Shown: piece by piece, positions 1 through 8,184 of the stretch
Layout of the letters: every line of letters begins with the position of its first letter
Position numbering within the stretch: position 1 is the first letter of the stretch
DNA from: UBA1081 sp964454355
GTDB taxonomy: Bacteria; Bacillota; Clostridia; Oscillospirales; Acutalibacteraceae
DNA: 43,197 nucleotides
Direction: 5' to 3'
Assembly: GCA_964454355.1 (NCBI GenBank)
Contig: CAYVTA010000005.1
Location: forward strand, 1-43,197
Made by a program: the position numbers and the translations under genes
The notes under the pieces: generated by a model
Seen by the model: the letters and a program-made list of their open reading frames with translations, nothing else
Told to the model about the DNA's origin: nothing
Database searches by the model: none

Positions 1-842
1 GGGTCGTGAGCAGGAGTGATTTTAACAACACCTGTACCCTTTGTCATATCAGCGTGTTCATCGCATACAATGGGTATTTCCTTATTAATCAAAGGTAAAA
101 TAACATGGCAGCCATGAAGATGCTTATATCTTTCATCTTCTGCATTAATAGCTACTGCTGTATCGCCAAGCATTGTTTCGGGACGAGTAGTAGCAAGCTC
201 AAGCTTTTCACCTGTTTCTTTAACTGTGTAAAGAAGATGCCAGAAGCTGCCGTCTTTTTCTTCGTATTCAACTTCAGCATCAGATATTGATGTATTACAG
301 CAAGGACACCAGTTTACCATACGGTTTCCTCTGTAAATCAAATCTTTTTCATAAAGACGGACAAAAACCTCATTAACAGCCTTATTGCATCCCTCATCAA
401 GAGTGAAACGTTCTCTGTCCCAGTCACAGGAAGAACCGAGTTTTTTAAGCTGTTCTACGATTCTGCCGCCGTACTGTTTTTTCCAATCCCATGCACGCTC
501 AAGAAATTTTTCTCTGCCAAGGTCTTCCTTTGTAAGCCCCTCTTTTTTCATAGCTTCTACAATTTTAGCCTCTGTTGCAATTGATGCATGGTCAGTTCCG
601 GGAAGCCAAAGAGTATCATAGCCCTGCATTCTTCTGAAACGGATAAGAATATCCTGAAGAGTGTTATCAAGAGCATGACCCATATGGAGTTGTCCGGTAA
701 TATTGGGTGGCGGGATAACAATTGTATATGTATCCTTGCTTTTATCAAGATTTGCATGAAAATATTTACCGTCGAGCCAGGATTTATAAATTCTGTCTTC
801 AACATTTTTAGGATTATACTGTTTTTCAAGTTCCTTACTCAT
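1..842 (-). CDS. valS: Valyl-tRNA synthetase, N-terminal part (cut by window edge)
   Basis: This is a class I aminoacyl-tRNA synthetase that charges tRNA-Val with valine in the cytoplasm. About 280 N-terminal residues are visible; the rest lies beyond position 1. The start is the ATG at 842-840, preceded by a GGAGG ribosome binding site. The reading shows the ATP-binding HIGH-type motif as HMGH at residues 53-56 within PPPNITGQLHMGH. It also shows the start of the editing domain, including TTRPETMLGDTA and, at the window edge, GTGVVKITPAHD. These motifs are characteristic of ValS rather than IleS or LeuS. It sits directly behind a T-box leader with its own promoter, so transcription should rise when tRNA-Val is uncharged. 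Identification is from motifs and is very secure. Confidence 0.97.
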   Translation of the reverse strand, partial: MSKELEKQYNPKNVEDRIYKSWLDGKYFHANLDKSKDTYTIVIPPPNITGQLHMGHALDNTLQDILIRFRRMQGYDTLWLPGTDHASIATEAKIVEAMKKEGLTKEDLGREKFLERAWDWKKQYGGRIVEQLKKLGSSCDWDRERFTLDEGCNKAVNEVFVRLYEKDLIYRGNRMVNWCPCCNTSISDAEVEYEEKDGSFWHLLYTVKETGEKLELATTRPETMLGDTAVAINAEDERYKHLHGCHVILPLINKEIPIVCDEHADMTKGTGVVKITPAHD

Positions 843-867
843 ATATTTTACCTCCATTGTATATAAT

Positions 868-1111
868 AAACAAAAAAAACTTCGCCCCATAACAACAGGA
901 CGAAGATAACTCCGTGGTACCACCTGAATTCGGTTAAAAACCGCACTCAAAACCTTTAACGCAGGATTACGTCGGATTCTAATTGAATTACTCTTTCTTT
1001 CCGAAGCCACAAGGCGACATTCACTCAACATTCTCAAAGGCTTGCACCTACCGCCTTCTCTCTGAGGAGAATATGATGAGTTACTCTTCCCTGTCATTGC
1101 TTTCAAATATT
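868..1111 (-). promoter_or_regulatory. T-box riboswitch leader of valS
   Basis: The conserved T-box sequence AGGTGGTACCACGG is present on the minus strand at 925-912. Downstream, a terminator hairpin has arms CTTCGTCC (905-898) and GGGCGAAG (887-880), followed by a run of T at 879-872. A long stem I region with the typical GGTGCAAG element lies upstream, around 1041-1034. A GTC (valine) triplet at 1018-1016 following GAAT is the likely specifier, but I assign it tentatively. In this class, uncharged tRNA pairs with the specifier and the T-box bulge and prevents termination. The location before valS agrees with a valine-specific leader. Confidence 0.93.
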
Positions 1112-1117
1112 GAAAAT

Positions 1118-1146
1118 ATTTTAACACATGGAAAAATAAATGTCAA
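1118..1146 (-). promoter_or_regulatory. Sigma-A promoter of the valS T-box transcript
   Basis: On the minus strand TTGACA (1146-1141) is followed after 17 bp by TAAAAT (1123-1118). The predicted transcript start near 1111 is just upstream of the T-box stem I. The promoter lies directly after the stop codon of the thioesterase gene. Confidence 0.75.
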
Positions 1147-1155
1147 CATAAAATT

Positions 1156-1545
1156 TTATTTAGTTCTGCACATTGTAAAGCTTGATTTTGCAATTATTCT
1201 TCCATCGTCATTCTTTACTGTCGCTTCGCAGAATGCTAAAGTTTTTCCGTTTTTTATGACTTTTGCATCAGCAATAAGCTTTTTGCCGATTCCTGCACTA
1301 AAATAACTTATTGTTCCGTCTGCTGATACAAAAGCAATTTCATCGGAATTTGCGGCAACAGCACAAGCAAAATCTGCAAGCGTAAATATTACACCGCCCT
1401 GAACGACACCGTTGCCGTTGAGATGCTTATCTTCAATATCAATTGTTACACGGGAAGTACCGTTTTGGGCAGATTGAATTTCACAGCCGATCCCCATAGC
1501 GAAGCCATCGTTTTTGAAAAAGCTTTTTATTTCATCAAGTGTCAT
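1156..1545 (-). CDS. PaaI/YdiI-type hotdog-fold thioesterase
   Basis: This 129-residue protein has the length and pattern of a single hotdog domain of the PaaI-like acyl-CoA thioesterase group. Such cytoplasmic enzymes hydrolyse acyl- or aryl-CoA thioesters, usually as tetramers. The signature region HLNGNGVVQGGVIFTLAD (about residues 41-58) matches the family's HxNxxGxxHGG-xxxxLAD pattern, but the usual His in HGG is Gln here. The C-terminal half has the strand pattern typical of the fold. A GGAGG ribosome binding site precedes the ATG. The gene follows recD2 with a stem-loop in the gap and probably forms an operon with it. The substrate cannot be read from the sequence. Confidence 0.82.
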   Translation of the reverse strand: MTLDEIKSFFKNDGFAMGIGCEIQSAQNGTSRVTIDIEDKHLNGNGVVQGGVIFTLADFACAVAANSDEIAFVSADGTISYFSAGIGKKLIADAKVIKNGKTLAFCEATVKNDDGRIIAKSSFTMCRTK

Positions 1546-1559
1546 GATTAACCTCCGGT

Positions 1560-1591
1560 AAACAATAATTTAGCTGTGCAAATTATTGTTT
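1560..1591 (-). other. Intercistronic stem-loop between recD2 and the thioesterase gene
   Basis: A perfect 12-bp inverted repeat has arms at 1560-1571 and 1580-1591 and an 8-nt loop. It overlaps the recD2 stop codon and ends just before the GGAGG of the next gene. No T-run follows in the transcribed direction, so it does not look like an intrinsic terminator. Confidence 0.6.
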
Positions 1592-3784
1592 AAGCATTGT
1601 TTTTAACATAGAATATCTTTTATTCTGTCTGTTATTTTCAACCATTTGCTCCAATTTTTTAACACTGCCTACAATAACAATCATTTTTTTTGCTCGAGTT
1701 ATAGCTGTATATAAAAGATTTCTGTATAGCAATTGCGGTGGAACATCTACAATCGGCATAACAACAGCGTCGTACTCACTGCCTTGACTTTTATGAACAG
1801 TTACGGCATATGCAAGTTCAAGTTCTGCGGCACTTGCTATCGGATACACGACCTCTTTGCCATCATCAAATACAATCTGCATAATTTCATTTTTCACATT
1901 TATATCTGAAATTATACCAATATCCCCATTAAAAAGCCCGGAGCCTGATTCTCTTCCTTTGTCCCATGGAATATCATAATTATTCTTTATTTGCATAACC
2001 TTATCCCCTACACGGAAAAGACGTCCGGCAACTTTACATTCTGCTTTTTTTTCATCGGAAGGATTAAGTTGTGCCTGAAGCTGCCTGTTCAGATTGATTG
2101 TTCCGCAGTCTCCTTTTCTTGAGGGGCATAAAACCTGTATATCGTAAAGAGGTGAATAGCCATATGCTTTGGGCAATCTTTCAATGCATAGCTGTGCTAC
2201 GGTTTTTGATGCTAAAATGGGATCTTCTCTGTTCATAAAGAAAAAATCGTTGTCGTGAGAGTCAATAACAGGCATATTACCCTCAATTACACTGTGAGCA
2301 TTTGTAACAATTAAACTCTGCTGAGCTTGACGGAATATCTCAGTAAGAGTAACGACCGGAACCGTTTGAGAGGCTATAATATCCCCTAACACATTACCGG
2401 CACCAACAGCAGGAAGCTGATCAGAATCACCTACAAGTATAACACGACATCCAAATCTGACAGCATCAAGAAATTTTGAAAAAAGAAACACATCGACCAT
2501 TGAAACTTCATCAAGAATAATAACATCAGCCGCAAGAGGGTTTTGCGAATTACGTTTAAAGGTTGCCCTGTCACCGTCAGACCATTCCACTTCAAGAAGT
2601 CTGTGAATTGTCTTTGCCTCACATCCTGTAAGCTCTGACATACGCTTTGCGGCTCTTCCCGTAGGTGCAGCAAGAAGTATATCTTTCCTTTTCCGTTCAA
2701 AATAGCTGATAATGCCTTTAACGGTTGTCGTTTTACCTGTACCGGGTCCGCCTGTTAATACAAGCAAGGAGCCTGATCCAGCAAGTTTTATGGCATCTCT
2801 TTGTTTGCCCTCATATTTTATATTGTTAAGCTTCTCGATCTGAGTAATTTCATCTTCATTTACATCCATTTCCGAAGCAGAAAATTTCATAAAAAGCTTA
2901 ATTTTTTCGTTTATCTTTTCTTCTGCTTCATAAATGTCGGGAAGAGTCAAAAACCTTTTTTCTCGGATAAAAAATTCTACAAGAATTTTGTTTACAAGCA
3001 TTTCTTCAATGGAATCAAGAGCTTCTTGCTGAGTAATATTTAAAAGCTCACAGCAAAGCGGAAGAAGTTTCTTCTCCGGCAAACAGGTGTGACCGTTTAA
3101 GAGATTGTATCTGATAATATGGCAGATGCCTGCTCTCAATCGATGCTTATGTATTGGCGGTTCACTGAGCTCTGAAGCAATCTTTTCTGCTCGCTCAAAT
3201 GATATTATCTGTGCATCTCCGCATAAGATATATGGATTTTCCTCTATTATTTCAACAGCATTGACACCTAATTTTTTAAATATTCTTATACATTCAGAAG
3301 GCGTCAGACCGTATTTTTCCAGTCCTAAAATAACAGTTCTGACTGCAAACTGTTTTTTAAATTCAGCTGAAATCTTCTGAGCTTTGTCTTTTGAAATACC
3401 TTTTATAAAAGTAAGTCTGTCAGGGTCATTCTCGATAACATCAAATGTATTATCACCAAAACGCTCAACAATATATGTCGCAGTTTTAGGTCCTATACCC
3501 TTTATTGCTCCGGAAGACAGATATTTCAAAAATTGGGCGGCTGTTTCAGGCATATAGCGTTCAAAACGTTCCACCTTAAACTGCCTGCCAAATGACTGAT
3601 GCATCCCCCACGAGCCTTTTAAAACAACCTTTTCGCCGGCAGTAATTTCCGGCAACTCACCAACAGCAGTAATAAGCTCACCGCTGCATGAAACATCAAG
3701 GACGGTGAACGAATTTGCACTGTTTTGAAAGACTACGTCTTCAACAACACCTGTTATTTGAACATACTCATTATTGTTTTGCAT
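1583..3784 (-). CDS. recD2: RecD2-type ATP-dependent DNA helicase
   Basis: The 733-residue protein is a superfamily 1B 5'-3' DNA helicase of the RecD2/YrrC type, found in bacteria without RecBC and linked to DNA repair and replication-fork maintenance. An N-terminal OB-like segment is followed by helix-hairpin-helix sequences (SSGAIKGIGPKTA, residues 90-102). Then come the Walker A motif GGPGTGKTTT (345-354), the Walker B-like ILDEVSMVD, GDSDQLPAVGAG, and the C-terminal motif AYAVTVHKSQGSE. The open frame extends 66 codons further upstream into the divergent ldh gene. I chose the ATG at 3784-3782 because a GGAG site lies just before it and the protein then begins where the family does. It appears cotranscribed with the thioesterase gene. 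Confidence 0.95.
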   Translation of the reverse strand: MQNNNEYVQITGVVEDVVFQNSANSFTVLDVSCSGELITAVGELPEITAGEKVVLKGSWGMHQSFGRQFKVERFERYMPETAAQFLKYLSSGAIKGIGPKTATYIVERFGDNTFDVIENDPDRLTFIKGISKDKAQKISAEFKKQFAVRTVILGLEKYGLTPSECIRIFKKLGVNAVEIIEENPYILCGDAQIISFERAEKIASELSEPPIHKHRLRAGICHIIRYNLLNGHTCLPEKKLLPLCCELLNITQQEALDSIEEMLVNKILVEFFIREKRFLTLPDIYEAEEKINEKIKLFMKFSASEMDVNEDEITQIEKLNNIKYEGKQRDAIKLAGSGSLLVLTGGPGTGKTTTVKGIISYFERKRKDILLAAPTGRAAKRMSELTGCEAKTIHRLLEVEWSDGDRATFKRNSQNPLAADVIILDEVSMVDVFLFSKFLDAVRFGCRVILVGDSDQLPAVGAGNVLGDIIASQTVPVVTLTEIFRQAQQSLIVTNAHSVIEGNMPVIDSHDNDFFFMNREDPILASKTVAQLCIERLPKAYGYSPLYDIQVLCPSRKGDCGTINLNRQLQAQLNPSDEKKAECKVAGRLFRVGDKVMQIKNNYDIPWDKGRESGSGLFNGDIGIISDINVKNEIMQIVFDDGKEVVYPIASAAELELAYAVTVHKSQGSEYDAVVMPIVDVPPQLLYRNLLYTAITRAKKMIVIVGSVKKLEQMVENNRQNKRYSMLKTMLKQ

Positions 3785-3807
3785 TTTATCTCCAAATCGG
3801 TTAATAA
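3779..3807 (+). promoter_or_regulatory. Candidate ldh promoter, overlapping the recD2 start
   Basis: TTGCAT (3779-3784) is separated by 17 bp from TAATAA (3802-3807). The -35 hexamer covers the recD2 start codon on the other strand, and the -10 overlaps the recD2 -10. The -10 match is moderate. Confidence 0.45.
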
Positions 3808-3834
3808 TATATTTCGGGTGATAGACATGAACAA
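3806..3834 (-). promoter_or_regulatory. Candidate recD2 promoter, overlapping the ldh start
   Basis: On the minus strand TTGTTC (3834-3829) is separated by 17 bp from TATATT (3811-3806). The -35 hexamer overlaps the ldh start codon, and the predicted leader is only about 15 nt. Confidence 0.45.
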
Positions 3835-4759
3835 AGACAGCAAAAAGGTCGCAATAATCGGCACCGGATTTGTCGGAATGAGCTGTGCTTATGCACTTCT
3901 GAACCAAAATGCCTGCGATGAGCTTGTCCTTATTGATGTAAACGAAGCTAAAGCTAAAGGTGAAGCAATGGATCTGAACCATTCACTTGCTTTTTCTCCT
4001 GCTGAAATGAAAATCTACTGCGGCAGATACGAACACTGTGCTGATGCCGACATAATCGTAATAGCGGCAGGTGTAAACCAGAAAGAAGGCGAATCAAGAA
4101 TCGATCTTCTCAAACGAAACTCAAATGTATTTGAAACAATAATTGGTCCCGTTATAAAAACCGGATTTTCAGGTATTTTTCTTATAGCAACAAATCCTGT
4201 TGACATAATGACACAAATCACGCTGTATCTTTCCGGCTTTGATTCATCAAAAGTGATAGGAACCGGAACAAGCCTGGATACCGCAAGACTCAGATACCTT
4301 TTAGGGCACTATTTTACAATCTCTCCGAAAAATATTCATGCCTATGTTATGGGAGAACACGGTGACAGCGAAATGATACCGTGGTCACAAGCTATGGTAG
4401 GCACAAAACCGATTTTGACTGTTTGCAGAAAGCATGAAGATTTAAAAATAATCGGAAATGAAGTTAAATTTGCTGCCCAGGAAATTATAAAAGCTAAAAA
4501 TGCAACCTATTACGGCATAGGTATGGCTCTTGTGAGAATAATAAAAGCGGTTTTAGGCAATGAAAACAGTATTATAACTGTTTCATCGTATTTGAACGGA
4601 TGTTACGGAGAAAAAGATGTGTATGTAGGTGTTCCTGCTATAATCAACCGTAACGGAATAAGTGATGTTGTCGAGCTGACTCTTACAGATAACGAGCTTG
4701 AACGTTTTAAACGCTCTTGTTTGTTTTTGAAAGACACTTTCAATAAAATACTCTGTTAA
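3827..4759 (+). CDS. ldh: L-lactate dehydrogenase
   Basis: The 310-residue enzyme reduces pyruvate to L-lactate with NADH, a fermentative step in the cytoplasm. The Rossmann motif GTGFVG is at residues 12-17. The substrate loop NQKEGESR carries Gln at residue 85 (position 102 in classic numbering), where malate dehydrogenases have Arg, so lactate is favoured. The catalytic pair is visible as D151/R154 in DTARLRY and H178 in GEHGDSE. An earlier in-frame ATG at 3725 lies inside recD2. The ATG at 3827 has a GGGTGA site and starts at the usual place. The gene is divergent from recD2 with a 42-bp gap and ends tail-to-tail on the GH78 gene, sharing a TTAA that holds both stop codons. Confidence 0.95.
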   Translation: MNKDSKKVAIIGTGFVGMSCAYALLNQNACDELVLIDVNEAKAKGEAMDLNHSLAFSPAEMKIYCGRYEHCADADIIVIAAGVNQKEGESRIDLLKRNSNVFETIIGPVIKTGFSGIFLIATNPVDIMTQITLYLSGFDSSKVIGTGTSLDTARLRYLLGHYFTISPKNIHAYVMGEHGDSEMIPWSQAMVGTKPILTVCRKHEDLKIIGNEVKFAAQEIIKAKNATYYGIGMALVRIIKAVLGNENSIITVSSYLNGCYGEKDVYVGVPAIINRNGISDVVELTLTDNELERFKRSCLFLKDTFNKILC

Positions 4760-7017
4760 TCTGCAACATACTCAAATTCTCCGCTGAAATCAGTTTCAAC
4801 AAATCTTTTTCCTTTGCATTCAATAATTATTTTTGCAACACAGTCTTTCGGAACTTTAATATAAACAGTTTTTTTGCCTTTTTCATCTGTTTTCCAACTG
4901 CTTATTATTTTGCCGCAGGGGGAATCAATAGCAACTTCTAAATTTTTGATTGTGCTGTCTAAATTTGGTTTTACAGTAAAAGTTTTAAAACCATTCTTTA
5001 CATCTCTGACGCCTGCAATATGAGAAAACAGAGCCTCATCATAAGTTCCGAGGAAATAATGATTTTTTGAGCGAGTTGTATTCTCCCAACACTCCCATGC
5101 GGTATCAGAGCCATTTTTTATCCAATATCCCCAACTGGGGTAAGAAGTGTTTGTTAAAATCTTTTCAGCAATATAAGTATATCCGGAATCTATCAGAACA
5201 GGGAGTATATATTTTGTTCCGATGCAACCTGTATCAAGACGATAATTACGACTGATAATATTTTTAATAAGATTGTCAGTGACAGTTTTTCGATTATCTT
5301 CAGGCACCATTCCGAAAGCAAGAGGAAGCAAATTTGAAGTTTGTCGGTACTCCCTGTTTCGCTCGCCTTTCTGTGTCCATACAGAAGTTTCATATATTCC
5401 TTTTTCTTCATTGAAAAATTTATTGTTAAAAGCATGATATATGCAATCAGCGGCAGAAGAATAATTACTTATATCATCGTCATTTGATGTGAGTCTTGCA
5501 AGCTGTTCCATACATCTGAGCATTTTGTAAATATAAGCAGTAGCACAAATTTCAGCTCCTTCAGAAGAGCCGGGATTTATCATTGAATTTTCATTTCCCA
5601 TCGGTGACACCCAATCCGCAAGTTCACTTGAATGCCATACCCAGTCTTTTTGACGTATTTCTTCAATATCCTTCTCTGCAAAAACCTTGAGAACAGGATA
5701 GATTTTTTTCGCATATTCTATATTTCCGCAATAATCACACAATGCCTTGACTCCAAAGACAAAAACTGTATTCCAAACAGGTGAATTTGCTGTGCTCCAA
5801 TCGGCAGTAGGAACCATTACGGGAACATCACCATACTCAAAAAAACAATCTGCCATAGTATTGATAAAAGATTCTAAATAGGAACTCATATCAAAATTAT
5901 ACATCATTGTTTCCAATGCACAAGAAGCATCTCCAAGCCAACCGTTTTTCTCCCAAACAGGAGTATCAGTAGGTTTTCCCTGAAAATTATTACGAAGAGT
6001 ACGAACCATAAGATAATGAAGCTTATTTATAAGTTCATCAGAGCACTTGAACTCTGAACGCATGGGAACATCATTAGCTATACGATAAATCGTAATATTA
6101 TCTTCACAAAGCTCGCCGCAGTAGTTATCTATCTGTACATACTTAAAACCTTTGTAGCTGAATTTCGGCTCAAAAACAACCGTCTTTCCGTTACCGATAA
6201 AAATATCCTGCTGCAAATAACAATCCGGCCACCAATCACCGTCACGGCCTTCATGCTTGCCTATTTTTTGAACATATCCCCCATCCGTAAGCTGCTCACC
6301 ATAGGTGATAGTAACACAAGCTGCTTCAGGCACATTCAAACGCAAAGATATCCAGCCTGTTGTCATTTCAGGTGATACAATAATATAGCTTGAACCTACA
6401 CTGCTTATTTTTTCAGGCACCATGTAGGCTATTCTTCTTATTGGAGGCATTTCTTGTTTTTTAAGTTTGCCTGATGGAGGGTTCACTGATACAGCGTTTT
6501 TCCAAACAAATGTGTCTTCAGTCCTGCGTGAATCAAAAACCTCTCCCTGATAAATACTGTTTTCTACAGTCGGTCCGTCTTTTGTTATCAGCCATGTTGT
6601 GTCTGTCGCAATTTTTTCAGACGATCCGTCAAAATAATTTATTTCAATTTCTGCAATAAATTTCGGTGCGGAACGCCATGACGCTTTCTGCCAATTCCAA
6701 ACACCGCTGTTCTCGTTAAAAAAACCGTTACCCAACTCAACAGTTACCGTATTAATTCCGCAAGCAATAAACTTCGTGATATCAAAGGTTCTGTAAAGAA
6801 CGGAACTGCTGTATTGTGTATGAGCAGGATTAAGCAATGTATCATCAGGTAAAATTCCGTTTATACGTAACTCAAATAAACCTAGTCCGCAAATGCTCAC
6901 TGAAGCGTTTTTCACGTGTTCTTTTATAACAATTTCTTTCTTAAAAATCGGTGCATAGCGTTCGTTCACGCTCATATCTGCACCTATCCACACACTGTTA
7001 TTAAAGATATCTTTCAT
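4756..7017 (-). CDS. GH78-type alpha-L-rhamnosidase
   Basis: The 753-residue protein matches the glycoside hydrolase 78 layout, which removes terminal alpha-L-rhamnose from pectin side chains or plant glycosides. It shows an N-terminal beta-domain beginning VWIGAD. A galactose-binding-like segment contains LGNGFFNE and the typical TWLITKDGPTVENSIYQGE. The (alpha/alpha)6 barrel follows, with DTPVWEKNGWLGDA around residue 356, where the Glu is the likely general acid. The C-terminal beta-domain includes GVRDVKNGFKTFTVKP. There is no signal peptide, so action on imported oligosaccharides is likely. The ATG at 7017 follows the mreB stop by one base and has a GAGAAG-like site; an alternative ATG at 7047 would overlap mreB by 29 bp. 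Substrate specificity is inferred from the family. Confidence 0.85.
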   Translation of the reverse strand: MKDIFNNSVWIGADMSVNERYAPIFKKEIVIKEHVKNASVSICGLGLFELRINGILPDDTLLNPAHTQYSSSVLYRTFDITKFIACGINTVTVELGNGFFNENSGVWNWQKASWRSAPKFIAEIEINYFDGSSEKIATDTTWLITKDGPTVENSIYQGEVFDSRRTEDTFVWKNAVSVNPPSGKLKKQEMPPIRRIAYMVPEKISSVGSSYIIVSPEMTTGWISLRLNVPEAACVTITYGEQLTDGGYVQKIGKHEGRDGDWWPDCYLQQDIFIGNGKTVVFEPKFSYKGFKYVQIDNYCGELCEDNITIYRIANDVPMRSEFKCSDELINKLHYLMVRTLRNNFQGKPTDTPVWEKNGWLGDASCALETMMYNFDMSSYLESFINTMADCFFEYGDVPVMVPTADWSTANSPVWNTVFVFGVKALCDYCGNIEYAKKIYPVLKVFAEKDIEEIRQKDWVWHSSELADWVSPMGNENSMINPGSSEGAEICATAYIYKMLRCMEQLARLTSNDDDISNYSSAADCIYHAFNNKFFNEEKGIYETSVWTQKGERNREYRQTSNLLPLAFGMVPEDNRKTVTDNLIKNIISRNYRLDTGCIGTKYILPVLIDSGYTYIAEKILTNTSYPSWGYWIKNGSDTAWECWENTTRSKNHYFLGTYDEALFSHIAGVRDVKNGFKTFTVKPNLDSTIKNLEVAIDSPCGKIISSWKTDEKGKKTVYIKVPKDCVAKIIIECKGKRFVETDFSGEFEYVAD

Positions 7018-7018
7018 A

Positions 7019-8038
7019 TCAAAGTTCTTCTCTATATTTAAAGTCATAGCCGTTCTTTTTCAGTTTTGAAATATTACGAAGTGATTTTCCCAATCCTTTT
7101 GCAACACAAAGCCCCGGTTCTTTTGCAATACGAACAGGCAAGCCTGTCTCTCCCTCAAAAAATGTATCCATACCGTAAAGCAGAGCACCGTTACCGGTCA
7201 AAACAATACCATTTTCAAAGATATCTGCGGAGAGCTCCGGAGAAATAGCAGAAAGAATCTCTTTAACTCCTGCAAGAATGGCATCAACGTGTTCTTTGAT
7301 TGCCCAATATACTTCTGTTGATGTAATTTCAAAATTTATGGGTGCACTTGTTACAATGTTTCTACCCTTTGCAACAAGAGCAATCTCTTCATTTCTGATG
7401 ATGGCACCGCCAATAGTTCTCTTTATTTCTTCCGCTGTAAGATATCCGATTTCGATATCTCTTTCACGACGCAGGTATTTCATTATATCAAGAGTAAAGC
7501 TGTCAGATGCAGCTCTGATAGTTTTTGATGCAGCTATACTGCCCATAGTAACAACTGCGATATCAACAGCACCGCCGCCAATATCGATAATCATTGTTCC
7601 TTTGGGCTTAAAAAAAGCTACATCAGCACCAACCGCAGCAGCATATGGATGTTCCATGATGCATAATCGTCCGGCTCCTGACATCTCAAGCACATCAAGA
7701 ATGGCTTTTCTTTCAACACTTGTAATATTTGCAGGAACACCGGCTATAATATTTGGCTTAAGTATGGTCAATCTGCAAACATTTTCCACAAAATCATGAA
7801 GCATTGAAACTGTTACATTAATATCCGAAACAACGCCATCACTAAAAGGTCTTATCACTGTCATTGAAGATGGTGTTCTGCCTATCATCTCAAAAGCTTC
7901 TTCACCATATGCAATAATTCTACCGCTGTGTGAATCGCAGGCAACAACAGACGGTCTTGAAAAGACTATGCCTTTCCCTTCAACATAAGCCGTCATGTTT
8001 GATGTTCCTAAATCAATACCTATACAAAGTCCCGTCAT
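7019..8038 (-). CDS. mreB: MreB/Mbl-type actin-like cell shape protein
   Basis: The 339-residue protein belongs to the bacterial actin family that polymerises under the membrane and guides elongation-type peptidoglycan synthesis. The phosphate 1 loop is GIDLGTSNMTAYV near the start. The phosphate 2 region is MIIDIGGGAVDIAVV, and the adenosine motif is VLTGNGALLYGMD near the C terminus. The length fits the 330-345 residues usual for MreB. A GGTGGTGA ribosome binding site and a separate promoter lie upstream. Unlike the usual mreBCD context, it is followed immediately by the GH78 gene with a TGATATG junction. It is probably one of several MreB paralogues; whether it corresponds to MreB, Mbl or MreBH cannot be decided here. 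Confidence 0.9.
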   Translation of the reverse strand: MTGLCIGIDLGTSNMTAYVEGKGIVFSRPSVVACDSHSGRIIAYGEEAFEMIGRTPSSMTVIRPFSDGVVSDINVTVSMLHDFVENVCRLTILKPNIIAGVPANITSVERKAILDVLEMSGAGRLCIMEHPYAAAVGADVAFFKPKGTMIIDIGGGAVDIAVVTMGSIAASKTIRAASDSFTLDIMKYLRRERDIEIGYLTAEEIKRTIGGAIIRNEEIALVAKGRNIVTSAPINFEITSTEVYWAIKEHVDAILAGVKEILSAISPELSADIFENGIVLTGNGALLYGMDTFFEGETGLPVRIAKEPGLCVAKGLGKSLRNISKLKKNGYDFKYREEL

Positions 8039-8112
8039 GCAGTCACCACCTTAAAATATAAATACACCAATGTATTAAAGCTCACCGTAACGCTAAATAA
8101 TTTGTTTTTCTT

Positions 8113-8142
8113 ATTATACTTATTTGAACTATACAAAGTCAA
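8113..8142 (-). promoter_or_regulatory. mreB promoter
   Basis: On the minus strand TTGACT (8142-8137) is separated by 18 bp from TATAAT (8118-8113). The leader of about 70 nt ends in a GGTGGTG ribosome binding site. Confidence 0.75.
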
Positions 8143-8148
8143 GAGAAT

Positions 8149-8180
8149 TTAAAAAATCGGGCAGATTTCACTACCCGATT
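8149..8180 (-). terminator. Intrinsic terminator after iorB
   Basis: Arms AATCGGG/CCCGATT (8180-8174 and 8161-8155 on the minus strand) are followed by a T-run at 8156-8151, just past the iorB stop codon. Confidence 0.8.
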
Positions 8181-8184
8181 CTTG

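Noticed and set aside
3725..3826. Upstream start extension for ldh
   Set aside because: The 34 extra codons overlap recD2 and lack family similarity; the 3827 ATG has a proper ribosome binding site.
7278..7799. A 173-codon open frame on the plus strand inside mreB
   Set aside because: It runs antisense through a clearly conserved MreB frame, has no ribosome binding site, and its product is of low-complexity composition.
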